Assembly (NCBI GenBank): GCA_964370605.1
Contig: CAYJJX010000011.1
Span: 13,079 to 77,078, forward strand
From: CAYJBH01 sp964370605
GTDB lineage: Bacteria; Bacillota; Clostridia; Oscillospirales; Ruminococcaceae
Direction: 5' to 3'
DNA: 64,000 nucleotides
Under the pieces are notes generated by a model, which made no database searches, had not been told where the DNA came from, and saw only the letters and a list, made by a program, of their open reading frames with translations. The position numbers and the translations under genes were made by a program. Of this stretch, positions 52,001 to 60,134 are shown piece after piece (within the stretch, counting starts at the first letter, position 1; the number at the start of each line of letters is the position of its first letter).

Positions 52001-52927
52001 AGCATCATAAACCTGTTGCAAAGTTATTGATGAGAACAAAGGATTGGCTTCGATTGCTTTCAAGAAATCAATGGTGGATAATATTCCAAACTTGCCCTCT
52101 AGAACCTCGAGCTGCAATTCTTTTATTTGTTGAAGTGATTCGAGTGAAGTCTTCTCTGAAATTAGTGCCTGAAGCTGAGCAACGGCCGAGTCGATTTGTG
52201 CACCTGCCGCCGCCAATTGATCAAAAGCTTCTTTTTGAGCGCTGTCCAGTTCGTTAAGACCTGTGTCGACCTCTGACTGAGCCGATTCCAGATCAAGTTG
52301 TGTTTCGTATAGGTCAGAATCGATAGTGTTGAGAATGTTTGCATTGATATTATCTATTTTGAGTTGGTTGAGACGAATCTCTACTCGGTCGGTAACCTCG
52401 CCCGAGACGTCGACCGAGGCCACCCCTTCAACTCTTTTGAGATATGGCACCAACTCGTCGTTCACGTATTTAGTCAGTTCCTTGATGTCCATGCCGTCAT
52501 AATTAACGGTCAATGTCTGGATTGGGAGTGAATCAGGATTTATTCTAAGAAGAATCGGTGGTTGTACCGTGTCTTCGAAATATCCCGAGACCATATCAAT
52601 GTTGGCGCTTAGGTCTAACATTACTGAATCCATATTAACGCTGTCACTAAATTCCAGTATTACCATACTCATGTTTTCGGCGGAAATACTGCTGACACTG
52701 TTCAGGCCATTGACGGTGGAAACAGCCTGTTCGATCGGTGTGGTTACCGCCGTCTCGACTCTTTCGGGGCTGGCGCCGGGATATACGGTCTGCACCACCA
52801 CATAAGGAAGCTCAATAGTAGGCAGAAGATCGGTCTTTAAATCTAAAAAAGACACTACGCCCAGTACAAGCACGAGCATAATGCCGACGAAAACCGTATA
52901 TGGCTTTCGAACACTGTATTTTATCAT
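49004..52927 (-). CDS. RND efflux permease with large coiled-coil insertion
   Basis: 1307 residues of the HAE/AcrB-like RND superfamily with twelve membrane helices. The start MIKYSVRKPYTVFVGI, the porter motif GASPERVE and the conserved stretch GVGMLVDNSIVAIENIYRL (TM4 region with its aspartate) are typical. Residues about 203-480 are an extra block inserted in the first porter loop, just before SGILMAQNFSMPAGY. It has two long heptad-like coils (LESAQSEVDTGLNELDSAQ and LNSSVAELEAAYIEMES) around a middle part with prolines. Usual RND permeases have about 1030 residues. No membrane-fusion protein or outer-membrane factor gene is adjacent. ATG 52927 follows AAGGGACA. Confidence 0.92.
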   Translation of the reverse strand: MIKYSVRKPYTVFVGIMLVLVLGVVSFLDLKTDLLPTIELPYVVVQTVYPGASPERVETAVTTPIEQAVSTVNGLNSVSSISAENMSMVILEFSDSVNMDSVMLDLSANIDMVSGYFEDTVQPPILLRINPDSLPIQTLTVNYDGMDIKELTKYVNDELVPYLKRVEGVASVDVSGEVTDRVEIRLNQLKIDNINANILNTIDSDLYETQLDLESAQSEVDTGLNELDSAQKEAFDQLAAAGAQIDSAVAQLQALISEKTSLESLQQIKELQLEVLEGKFGILSTIDFLKAIEANPLFSSITLQQVYDALSVMGPSAGPPDPTSQPNEFLMYTTIDTLIKSDPSAGAMTATQLIATMQTSLAALNSQLSQLGIVSSLITTADANVVSTEVNNLKNEIEGLKQDIAASDVIISQLNSSVAELEAAYIEMESGKMATTSELTVTETELRALQDEIDQGLNEFETARDEALKSANIDQLVSQEALSGILMAQNFSMPAGYVTGTDGELTVKVGEQFSDLDSVKNLLLLDMGLEGVDPIYLKDVADIVISDNSDDSYIRVNGNSAIIISIQKSSIASTSEVSDDVNSAIAEAMELDTALHIDMLMDQGIYIDLVIDSVMSNLIYGGIIALILLLVFLKDIRPTFIIGLSIPLSLLLSIVLMYFTDVTLNIISLSGLALGVGMLVDNSIVAIENIYRLRKEGYSRAKAAVAGASQVGGAIFASTLTTVCVFLPIVFTDGISRQLFQDMGLTIAYSLFSSLLVAMTVVPAMASSMLRSNVQKEHKLFDAFVNVYEKVLRFNLRHKYIVILLSAGLFVGTMLSLINMPLELFPSMSSTQMQMTLAMEDDTEKEVLIEKAEEIAASVRSIEGVTTVSVSYNGGSASTAMMGFGGGSNSISFNVVLDEDSGITGTEVTPQIRDLTPGFEEYLTITESNMDMSALSGDGITIAVKGNDLDTLQQVATDIKNTLSDIEGIEEISDGSGQQEDELRVTVDPSKAAEYSLTIAQIFQIVNDSLIEETTSTTLTFGDNDMSAIIIPSVFTTTDTLDDIVVATKMVENDDGEEEERDVLLSEVASISNAKSPESISRDDQSRTKNVSITIAEGYNVSIVGREIDELMADYELPQGYVIEVSGENETIIDTMSDLVLMLALAIVFIYLIMVAQFQSLLSPFIVIFTIPLAFTGGLLALLLTGQTLSVTSMVGFLVLSGVVVNNGIVFVDYVNHLREEGMEKRDAILRTGRDRIRPIFMTALTTIFAMSTMAMGVGLGAEMSQGMAIVTIGGLSYSTVLTLLLIPALYDIFNRRKIKKLDLDGV

Positions 52928-52991
52928 GAAATGTCCCTTACCGTTGGTTTGAATTGTTGGGGAAAAAATATTGCAAGCCCCTATATTGAAT

Positions 52992-53020
52992 ATTATAATA
53001 CAAATATAGTGAACTTGCAA
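52992..53020 (-). promoter_or_regulatory. Sigma-A promoter of the RND-ydcF-CaCA genes
   Basis: On the minus strand TTGCAA (53020-53015) and TATAAT (52997-52992), 17 bases apart, about 65 bases before the RND start. Confidence 0.7.
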
Positions 53021-53082
53021 TAGGATATGCACAATATTTAGTATTTACACGGGGTGTCAATACTATTATGAGTATGTATACA

Positions 53083-55029
53083 CTATTTAATACTGTTTTC
53101 AAGCAGAAATTTTTTAAATTCATCAAAAGGCAGAGGTTTCGAAAATACAAAACCTTGAATATGTTCACAGCCGCATGATTTTAGGAATTCAAGCTGTTCA
53201 AGGCTTTCTACGCCCTCAATTACCGAGACGCGATCGGTTGCCTTTATTCCGTTGATAAGATGCTCAAAGAAGTTTTCGTTTTGTGCAGTGGTGGTCGCAG
53301 CAAGGAGCAGACTACGGTCAATCTTAATAACGTTGACAGGGAGATTGAGAAAGGTGCTCATATTTGAGTAATCCACACCAAAATCATCAAGTTCAAACAC
53401 AAAACCAATTTTTTGCATCTCTTCCATGACATGTTTCACCGATTTTGCATCCGATATAAGGGTACGTTCTGTGATTTCAATCTTGATCATTTTTGGCGGG
53501 ATATTGTATTTGTCAAGGATTGAGGTCACTCTTTCCAGAAGATCGTCCTGCAAAAATTGTATATAAGGGAAATTAATTGAAATTGACTCGAGCGTGCAAG
53601 TTTTTCCTTGCTCGTCGATCAATTCACGAATATGGGAGCAGGTCTTCTCAAGAATTATGTAGGTCATCTTTATGATGAGGCGAGTATTTTCGGCTATGTC
53701 GATGAATTCACCGGGATAAATCAGTCCACCAGCACCGTCTTTCATTCTGACGAGTGCCTCTGCCTGAGAGAATGTATCATGTTTAGTAGAAAAAATTGCC
53801 TGATAGTGAACTTCAAAGCCATCATTTTCGATTGCTTCTTTTAACCGCTGCACCATCTCGTTACGCGCCCTCACCTTTTCGCCGATTGTGGTATCATAGA
53901 GAAAGTTTGATTCACCTGAATTTTCTTTGAGGGTGCGAATAGAATAGTCGGTTGCAGATATCAATGCACGTACATTGGAACCAAAGTCGGGAAAATCCAC
54001 ACGACAGTATAGGACGTCAAGATCCAGCTCATACCCGTCAACAATAAAAGGCTCATCGAATTCTGCAATTAGTTTTTCAAGTTTGTTGTGTTCCTGTGCG
54101 CCATGTTTTTTTATTAACACCGCAAACTCATCACCGTTATAGCGAAAAGAGTCAAAATATCCGAAATAATGAGCAACTCGAGATGCAATATATTTTAGTA
54201 CCTTATCGCCCGATTCAAGACCCTGACGTTCATTGACACTTTTAAAATTGCGGATACTGATTACATAGAGTGAGAAGCGTTCATTTCGACTGGCAAGGCG
54301 TCCAAGGATAAACATGAGCGCCATTCTGTTTGAAAGACCGGTTAGTTTATCGGTAGATTTGCTAACATTTTGAATATAGAGATGCACGACCAATACTCCG
54401 GCCACCGAGGCAATTCCGGTGAGAGTGAGGTGAGGTTGATAGTACTGTACAAACGAAATACCGAGTACAAGCATAAGATTTATGCACAGGACTAAGAGTG
54501 TGCCGCGATTTGCACTGCGGTGGTTAATGACAGAAATAAAGACGGTGGAAACGGCGAAGAAAACCGTTAAATAAAACGCAATCTGGAATAACGGACCTCG
54601 AACATAACCTTCATTAACGTCAATGTAAAAAATTAGGTGATGAAAATAATTTGCTAGCACCCAAATAACATAACAACCATATGGGATTATTGCTCCCTTT
54701 ACTTTTTTCGAAGTTTTCTCTTCATCGCTGTGATTTTCAGTTAAGGAGATGGCGTATAGCAGACAGAAAAATGCAGGTGTGGGAGTAATAAGAAAGTAAA
54801 GTATATTGACAAACTCTGTGATACCATACGGAATAATGTTGAAATACTCTTGAATCATTTGGGTGGAAACGATGGTTACGCATATCAAAACAAAGGTAGC
54901 ATAATACATGTACCGCAGGAGTTTGTATCTTAATGTTCTGGATTCGTAGTCACGGAAAAAACTAAGCAAAACAACTATAATGATTGCTAAAGCCGAGTAT
55001 TCCGCAAGCAACACATATTCTTCACTCAT
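53083..55029 (-). CDS. Membrane GGDEF-EAL protein, probable c-di-GMP phosphodiesterase
   Basis: 648 residues: about seven to eight N-terminal membrane helices (to about 225), a GGDEF domain (about 235-380) and an EAL domain (about 395-640). The GGDEF motif reads NGDEF and no RxxD inhibitory site precedes it, so cyclase activity is doubtful. The EAL motif is EALVRM, and the metal and substrate residues appear intact: Asn in SINFPYI, IEITER, LDDFG and EGVESLEQ. It should hydrolyse c-di-GMP, with the GGDEF part as possible GTP sensor. Its start overlaps the stop of the diguanylate cyclase by 4 bases. Confidence 0.9.
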   Translation of the reverse strand: MSEEYVLLAEYSALAIIIVVLLSFFRDYESRTLRYKLLRYMYYATFVLICVTIVSTQMIQEYFNIIPYGITEFVNILYFLITPTPAFFCLLYAISLTENHSDEEKTSKKVKGAIIPYGCYVIWVLANYFHHLIFYIDVNEGYVRGPLFQIAFYLTVFFAVSTVFISVINHRSANRGTLLVLCINLMLVLGISFVQYYQPHLTLTGIASVAGVLVVHLYIQNVSKSTDKLTGLSNRMALMFILGRLASRNERFSLYVISIRNFKSVNERQGLESGDKVLKYIASRVAHYFGYFDSFRYNGDEFAVLIKKHGAQEHNKLEKLIAEFDEPFIVDGYELDLDVLYCRVDFPDFGSNVRALISATDYSIRTLKENSGESNFLYDTTIGEKVRARNEMVQRLKEAIENDGFEVHYQAIFSTKHDTFSQAEALVRMKDGAGGLIYPGEFIDIAENTRLIIKMTYIILEKTCSHIRELIDEQGKTCTLESISINFPYIQFLQDDLLERVTSILDKYNIPPKMIKIEITERTLISDAKSVKHVMEEMQKIGFVFELDDFGVDYSNMSTFLNLPVNVIKIDRSLLLAATTTAQNENFFEHLINGIKATDRVSVIEGVESLEQLEFLKSCGCEHIQGFVFSKPLPFDEFKKFLLENSIK

Positions 55030-56699
55030 GCTTGATTTCCTTTACGTTGATATGCTTCAATTTCCTGTGGTTGATATTTGTTATGAATTTCTTTATCGTA
55101 TATAGTGAATGTGTTTTTGCCACTATTTTTTGATGCATACATAGCAAGGTCGGAAAGGTGCAATAACTTCCCATATTCTTGTGCATCTTTTGGCGCAATT
55201 GAAACGCCTATACTGGTTGAAATTTCAATTTTAACACCATTATCGGCAACATAGACTTTATTTAGTTTTTTACATATTGAATCGGCTTTTGACTTGACTA
55301 AATCAAGATTTTCATCGCCGACCATAAATATAACAAATTCGTCTCCGCCAAGACGAGCGATAATATCTTTTGATCGAAACAGACTTTTCATTGCTTCATG
55401 CAGTTCACACAATACCTTGTCGCCGTAAGCGTGACCCATATTATCGTTGATGCCTTTAAAGTTGTCGAGATCAAACATGAAAACAGTGCCTACACCGTTA
55501 TTTTTAAGGTGTTCCGAAATATGTTTTCTTGCACCTTCTTTATTATAGGCTCCGGTCAACGGGTCATGCTCCGCTTTTATACGTAGTGCAATCTCCTGTT
55601 CTTTTTCGGCCTGGATTTCATCGGCGGTACAGATGGCAGTGATGTCTCCGGTAATTTCGTTCATTGAGGAAACTACGTTCATACGATGCCAAAGATAGAC
55701 CCTTTTACCGGGTTGGTCATTGCTTTGATATGTTGTTCGGTAGTCGTATGTAAGCTGCGTCACGCCATTATTGAAATATTCAACAATTTTAGCAGGGGTG
55801 TACTCTGATACAATCGGAATATCTTCATGATAAACGTATTGTGCGGAATTTGCAAGGTAGTACTGGGAGTAAGGCGGGAGATTCTCGATCGGCTGTTCCT
55901 TTTTATTAATGATAAATCTAGTAACTATGTCACGGGTACAGTTGATCTCCATGAAAATGTCTGCAAGGTTAAAGAGGGCAAGTTGCAAACTCTTGTCTTT
56001 GTCGATCTTGTTTTCCAGTTCCGCATTGATAGATTTATATTTTTGAAAGATAATGATTCTTATGGTAGCGAATAACGCTGCGTAGAACATTATCAGTAGG
56101 AATAGAGGCAGTAAAATTTGCTGCATATTTAGCAGTGGTATATCAGTATTGATGTTGAAAATCAAACTGTTAATTACGGCATAAAGTGAAAGCAATACAG
56201 TAATTATCGCAAGAAAGCCAATGAGGTTTATATTCTCTACAATCGCACTGAGGTATTTTGGAGGAATGCTGTATGTGAAAATCAGCAAAACGACAATATG
56301 AACCGACAAGGATGTGACTGTGAAAATGAAAAAGCTGTCCGGATCATTTAGTATATGGTTCATCGACACGCCTTGAGTTATGGCGGTTATCGATAGGATT
56401 ATAGATCGAATTGCGAAGGCATGAAGATACACTCCGGTAATTCCGGTCAATATTCCGAGAGGATAAACACGAAACAGAATGGCCATTTCGCCTAGAAAAA
56501 CCAGCATAGAAATCAGGTAGCTTTCCCATGAGAAAGCGCCTAGCACTGAGTAGGCATAACAGCCAAGTGAAGCATTGATTGATGCAATAACAATTAGCCA
56601 TAGTGTGTAGTGTTTAGTTTTACCAAATACACGGCCTAATAAATTTATTGAAATAATAGTATGTATAAATATTAGTATAAAAACAATAGCATCTTTCAC
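55026..56699 (-). CDS. Membrane-bound diguanylate cyclase (GGDEF)
   Basis: 557 residues: seven to eight membrane helices (to about 225), a coiled linker, a PAS-like segment (about 245-375) and a C-terminal GGDEF domain. The active site is an intact GGDEF in IIARLGGDEFV. The inhibitory site RSKD stands five residues before it, so product feedback is likely. It makes c-di-GMP. The helical bundle may sense a signal at or in the membrane. The start is GTG 56699 behind GGAGG. The phosphodiesterase-type gene follows with overlapping stop and start. Confidence 0.92.
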   Translation of the reverse strand: MKDAIVFILIFIHTIISINLLGRVFGKTKHYTLWLIVIASINASLGCYAYSVLGAFSWESYLISMLVFLGEMAILFRVYPLGILTGITGVYLHAFAIRSIILSITAITQGVSMNHILNDPDSFFIFTVTSLSVHIVVLLIFTYSIPPKYLSAIVENINLIGFLAIITVLLSLYAVINSLIFNINTDIPLLNMQQILLPLFLLIMFYAALFATIRIIIFQKYKSINAELENKIDKDKSLQLALFNLADIFMEINCTRDIVTRFIINKKEQPIENLPPYSQYYLANSAQYVYHEDIPIVSEYTPAKIVEYFNNGVTQLTYDYRTTYQSNDQPGKRVYLWHRMNVVSSMNEITGDITAICTADEIQAEKEQEIALRIKAEHDPLTGAYNKEGARKHISEHLKNNGVGTVFMFDLDNFKGINDNMGHAYGDKVLCELHEAMKSLFRSKDIIARLGGDEFVIFMVGDENLDLVKSKADSICKKLNKVYVADNGVKIEISTSIGVSIAPKDAQEYGKLLHLSDLAMYASKNSGKNTFTIYDKEIHNKYQPQEIEAYQRKGNQA

Positions 56700-56745
56700 A
56701 TCGCCTCCGGTCTCATATTCAGAGAGTGTTGTTCAAATATATCTC

Positions 56746-56774
56746 ATTATACCATTTTATTTATTGTTAGTAAA
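56746..56774 (-). promoter_or_regulatory. Sigma-A promoter of the c-di-GMP gene pair
   Basis: On the minus strand TTTACT (56774-56769) and TATAAT (56751-56746), 17 bases apart. The leader to GTG 56699 is short and holds no GEMM-type c-di-GMP riboswitch. Confidence 0.7.
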
Positions 56775-56837
56775 GGAAAATATACCACAAAAAGTTTACC
56801 AAAAATTGTACATTCAAAATAAAGAAAGATGAATGTG

Positions 56838-56866
56838 TTGACAAAACTGAAAAATTTCTTTATAAT
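56838..56866 (+). promoter_or_regulatory. Consensus sigma-A promoter of tRNA-Leu
   Basis: TTGACA (56838-56843) and TATAAT (56861-56866) with a 17-base spacer, both perfect. The tRNA begins 12 bases after the -10. Confidence 0.9.
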
Positions 56867-56878
56867 ATTATTGTTGTC

Positions 56879-56965
56879 GCCGCTGTGGCGGAATTGGCAG
56901 ACGCAAGGGACTTAAAATCCCTCGGTAGAAATACCGTACCGGTTCGATTCCGGTCAGCGGCACCA
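56879..56965 (+). tRNA. tRNA-Leu (anticodon UAA)
   Basis: An 87-base class II tRNA with encoded CCA. The acceptor arms GCCGCTG (56879-56885) and CAGCGGC (56955-56961) pair fully. The anticodon stem AGGGA/TCCCT holds the loop CTTAAAA with anticodon TAA. A long variable arm (CGGTAGAAATACCG) and the T-loop GTTCGATTC are present. It has its own promoter and a terminator four bases after the CCA. Confidence 0.97.
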
Positions 56966-57088
56966 CTCGTCGCAAACTATGCTTAGTTTGCGACGTTTTT
57001 CTTTGAAAAACCTCGCACCACCCGCTCCGTTGCTCCTCGTCATTCCGCCCAAAGTCTCGCTCGGGTTTTTTGTTCGGTTGTAAACGCC
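56966..57088 (+). repeat. Terminator repeat, copy 1
   Basis: Shares with copy 2, in the same order: CTCGTCG, a hairpin, GACGTTTTT-CTTTGAAAAA, a CGCTC/CGTCGCTC-like stretch, TTCCGCCC, a CGGTTG motif and GTAA near the end. Differences are spread throughout, so the duplication is old. Confidence 0.65.
56969..57004 (+). terminator. Intrinsic terminator of tRNA-Leu (copy 1 hairpin)
   Basis: An 11-base perfect stem GTCGCAAACTA (56969-56979) / TAGTTTGCGAC (56984-56994) with a 4-base loop, followed by GTTTTTCTTT. Confidence 0.9.
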
Positions 57089-57167
57089 CTCACGACACAA
57101 ACCTGTCGCTAACAACTTTGTACGGCCCGCGCTGAAATCAGTTGACTTATATAAAAATGCTTTACTC

Positions 57168-57291
57168 ACTCGTCGTGCACTCTTTTTGAGTTCGTGACGT
57201 TTTTTCTTTGAAAAAATCGCTCATTCATTTCGTCGCTCATCTTTTTCCGCCCCAAGACGTCTATTTATCGGTTGCAGCTTGTAAGCACACC
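57168..57291 (+). repeat. Terminator repeat, copy 2
   Basis: Second copy of the unit that follows tRNA-Leu. Its last bases reach the zwf 3' end. Confidence 0.65.
57172..57208 (+). terminator. Second terminator hairpin (copy 2)
   Basis: GTCGTGCACTC (57172-57182) pairs with GAGTTCGTGAC (57188-57198) through nine Watson-Crick or wobble pairs plus one mismatch, then GTTTTTTCTTT follows. The stem is kept although its bases differ from copy 1. Confidence 0.7.
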
Positions 57292-57294
57292 GTT

Positions 57295-58707
57295 TTACGT
57301 CCGATTAATTTCCATAAACTCTTTGAAGATCCCGCCGATTGGACAGGCCGTGCCCTCATTATCGGCTTCAAAGCACATTCCTTGAGGGTATTTTTCTACC
57401 GAGAGTCCTTCGTCGTTGTACAGCTTTTTTAACCTTTCAACAAAACTCCAGCATAGTTCAATTTGTTCCCAGCTTGAAAACCATGTATTGTCGGAACTGA
57501 TTGCGGCATATAATAGACGCTCATAAGCCTCCGGTGTATTCATTCTGAAAACTATATTGCAACTCTGGCAAAAATCCATGCTTGCACGGATAACCTTGTT
57601 GCTCTCGCCCGGTTCTTTTATGTTAAATTCGAGATACACGCCTTCAGTCGGCTGCACCTTAAATGTAAGAGTATCGGGTGACACACCCTCATCTGCCGTT
57701 TTGAAAACTACAACAATGTTCATCTCTTTTTTTGACATTTTTTTGCCGGTCAAGAGGTAAAAAGGTACTCCGTCAAAGCGCTCACTATCGACATACAACT
57801 TCATACAGGCTAAAGTTTCTGTCTTTGACTCTTTATCGACGCCATCTTCTTTTAAATACCCATCATATTGCCCTAAAAACAGCATATTTTCAGCCTTGTT
57901 GACAGTACGCAATCTTTTCATTGCATCTGCCTGTTTTTGCTTTATATCGGCAGAGTTTTTTGGTTCATCCATCGCAACCAAACTTAGAATCTGCATCAAA
58001 TGGTTTTGCACCATATCCTTTAGAGCACCGGCTTTGTCATAGTAGCCGGCACGTGTTTCAACTCCTAACTCTTCACAAGCGTATATTTTTATATGATCAA
58101 TATAATCTTTGTTCCAGCAAGCCTTAAAAATACTGTTTTTAAATCGAATTGCCAGAATGCTTTGCACCATTTCCTTGCCAAGATAGTGATCGATGTGCAA
58201 AATGTTGTCTTTTCCAAAGCATTTAATCAGTTTGTCACTGATACTTTTAGCCTCTGAAATTGTTTCTCCAAACGGTTTTTCAATTATGATTTTTGGAGAA
58301 CCGATGCAAGGCAGTGAGATAATTCCATCACTTATTGTATTGAAAAAGCGAGGAGCTACGGCATAATAAAACAATTTTTCACTGGAATCTCCATTACAAA
58401 AAATGTCAGCAAGTTTTTTGTATTCGCTAATTTCGGTAAAATCCATCTTAAGGTAAGTTATACGTTTTGCAAACTCGTTAAAAACCACATCGTCATACTC
58501 ACTTCTTATCGAAGTTTTTATCCATGATTTTGTGTTTTCGATGAACGATTCATTTGTAAAATCTCTCCTGCCGATAGCGATAACGCGATCGCCTTTGTTT
58601 AACTTTTTGCTTTCTGACAACATATATAATGCCGGCATTAGCTTGCGATATGACAAGTCGCCTGTTGCACCAAATATTGTGATTATCTTAGATGTTGTTC
58701 CAATCAT
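57295..58707 (-). CDS. zwf: Glucose-6-phosphate 1-dehydrogenase
   Basis: 470 residues, typical length. It oxidises glucose 6-phosphate with NADP to 6-phosphogluconolactone. The cofactor motif GATGDLS is near residues 12-18, and the active-site motif IDHYLGKEMVQ carries the catalytic histidine. ATG 58707 is chosen because AAAGGGGG lies about 9 bases upstream; it overlaps the gnd stop by 20 bases. It is the last gene of pgl-gnd-zwf, which together form the oxidative pentose phosphate pathway. Confidence 0.95.
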   Translation of the reverse strand: MIGTTSKIITIFGATGDLSYRKLMPALYMLSESKKLNKGDRVIAIGRRDFTNESFIENTKSWIKTSIRSEYDDVVFNEFAKRITYLKMDFTEISEYKKLADIFCNGDSSEKLFYYAVAPRFFNTISDGIISLPCIGSPKIIIEKPFGETISEAKSISDKLIKCFGKDNILHIDHYLGKEMVQSILAIRFKNSIFKACWNKDYIDHIKIYACEELGVETRAGYYDKAGALKDMVQNHLMQILSLVAMDEPKNSADIKQKQADAMKRLRTVNKAENMLFLGQYDGYLKEDGVDKESKTETLACMKLYVDSERFDGVPFYLLTGKKMSKKEMNIVVVFKTADEGVSPDTLTFKVQPTEGVYLEFNIKEPGESNKVIRASMDFCQSCNIVFRMNTPEAYERLLYAAISSDNTWFSSWEQIELCWSFVERLKKLYNDEGLSVEKYPQGMCFEADNEGTACPIGGIFKEFMEINRT

Positions 58708-60082
58708 GATGACTTGCCCCCTTTTGGTCTGTACGCTCGAACTTGTGTGCGCCAAAATAATCACGTTCTGCAGCAATTAGGTTTGCCCCCAATTGCTGCG
58801 AAGAAAGCTGATCTAAATACGTGAGAGCAGAAACAAAACAAGGGATCGCAAGTCCTTGGTTCATTGCGGCCAAGGTAACTCGACGTAGTTTTGGCAAGTT
58901 CTCTTTAATCTTTTCAACCATTTTGGGGTGAGTTAAGAAGTTCTTGTCACAGTCGCCGTTGTCAAAAATCCACATTAGCTCGTCTAAAAGATTTGCCTGT
59001 ATAATACATCCTGCCCTGAAAATTTTTGCAATTTCCGAAAGATTAAACTGTTCACCAAAACTATCCGAAGCAACTTTCATCATTGCAAAACCCTGTGCAT
59101 AAGCCACAATTTTGCAAAGAATATACGCTCCGAACAGATCATCTTTATCGGCGGGAGTTGTTGAAGTACCGCGGAAGCCAAAGAGATGCTTTCCAAAAAA
59201 ATCACGCTCAAATGCAAGGTTCGATGTGTTCCTTGCATCGACCGATGCTTGAATAGTGGATACGTTGACCAACAATTCAAGTGCACTCTGACAAGTCCAC
59301 TGTCCTGTTCCCTTTGCGCCAACTTTATCTGCAATTTTATCGATAAGATTGCTACCGTCCGGCTCTTTTTCCGATAACACAGCGTTTGATATCTCGACCA
59401 GATAGCTTTTTGCCTCAGTTTGGTTCCAATCGGCAAACATATCGGCCATATTATCACAAGAAAATCCATACAAGATAGAACCGATTAAATATACTTCAGC
59501 AAGCATCTGCAGGTCGGCGTATTCAATTCCGTTGTGAACCATTTTAACAAAATGTCCCGATCCGCCTTTTCCGATAAATGCCACACAAGGATCATTATCT
59601 TTTTTTGCCGATATCGCCTCTAAAAAAGGTGCTAATTTAGGATATGCCGACTCATTTCCACCGACCATAATTGACGGGCCGAGCAGAGCACCTTTTTCTC
59701 CACCCGATACTCCTATTCCAAAGAAAATAATTCCGGTCTTTTCAATCTCATCGCATCTTCTTATTGTATTTTTATAGTAGGAGTTTCCGCAATCGGCCAA
59801 AATATCACCGCTATCCAGCATAGGTAACAGAGCCTTGATTTGATTATCCGTAACAGCACCGTCCGGCAGCATGAGGATTATCTTTCTCGGACTTTCCAGG
59901 CTGTTTACAAATTCCTCAAGCGTTTCGCAGGCGTCAAAGTTTTTTTCAACTTGATCTTTTAAGCTTTTAGTCACTTCAAAAGTTCGGTTAAACCCACTGA
60001 CACGGTATCCACGGCTCAAAAAATTCTTGGCAAGCGCCTTCCCCATTGTTCCAAGACCGATAACGCCAATTTGGTTTTTCAT
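58688..60082 (-). CDS. gnd: 6-phosphogluconate dehydrogenase (decarboxylating)
   Basis: 464 residues. It turns 6-phosphogluconate into ribulose 5-phosphate. The cofactor fold begins IGVIGLGTMGKALAKN. The catalytic region holds FIGKGGSGHFVKMVHNGIEY with the active-site lysine, and IDKIADKVGAKGTGQWT follows. Length fits the long (GndA) form. AAGGGGAC precedes ATG 60082. It lies 52 bases after pgl and overlaps zwf. Confidence 0.96.
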   Translation of the reverse strand: MKNQIGVIGLGTMGKALAKNFLSRGYRVSGFNRTFEVTKSLKDQVEKNFDACETLEEFVNSLESPRKIILMLPDGAVTDNQIKALLPMLDSGDILADCGNSYYKNTIRRCDEIEKTGIIFFGIGVSGGEKGALLGPSIMVGGNESAYPKLAPFLEAISAKKDNDPCVAFIGKGGSGHFVKMVHNGIEYADLQMLAEVYLIGSILYGFSCDNMADMFADWNQTEAKSYLVEISNAVLSEKEPDGSNLIDKIADKVGAKGTGQWTCQSALELLVNVSTIQASVDARNTSNLAFERDFFGKHLFGFRGTSTTPADKDDLFGAYILCKIVAYAQGFAMMKVASDSFGEQFNLSEIAKIFRAGCIIQANLLDELMWIFDNGDCDKNFLTHPKMVEKIKENLPKLRRVTLAAMNQGLAIPCFVSALTYLDQLSSQQLGANLIAAERDYFGAHKFERTDQKGASHHDWNNI

Positions 60083-60134
60083 GATCCAGTCCCCTTCTGT
60101 TTGTATGTATTGTTTGTTTGAGTATTAGAATCTG

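Larger units (their letters stand above)
56966..57294. other. Non-coding stretch after tRNA-Leu holding two tandem repeat copies
   Basis: No protein gene is supported here. The stretch contains two diverged copies of a roughly 125-base unit (about 56966-57088 and 57168-57291) joined by about 80 bases of unique DNA. Each copy starts with a terminator hairpin. The second copy reaches the stop codon of zwf, which is convergent with the tRNA. Confidence 0.7.

Noticed and set aside
56700..56745. c-di-GMP riboswitch before the diguanylate cyclase gene
   Set aside because: The leader is too short and lacks the conserved GEMM core.
56954..57169. Minus-strand open frame in the tRNA-zwf gap
   Set aside because: It reads through the tRNA 3' end and the terminator hairpin, so it is not a credible gene.
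56879..57291. tRNA-Leu as attachment site of an integrated element
   Set aside because: No integrase is near and no second copy of the tRNA 3' end was found in the window; the repeats behind it are terminator-like.
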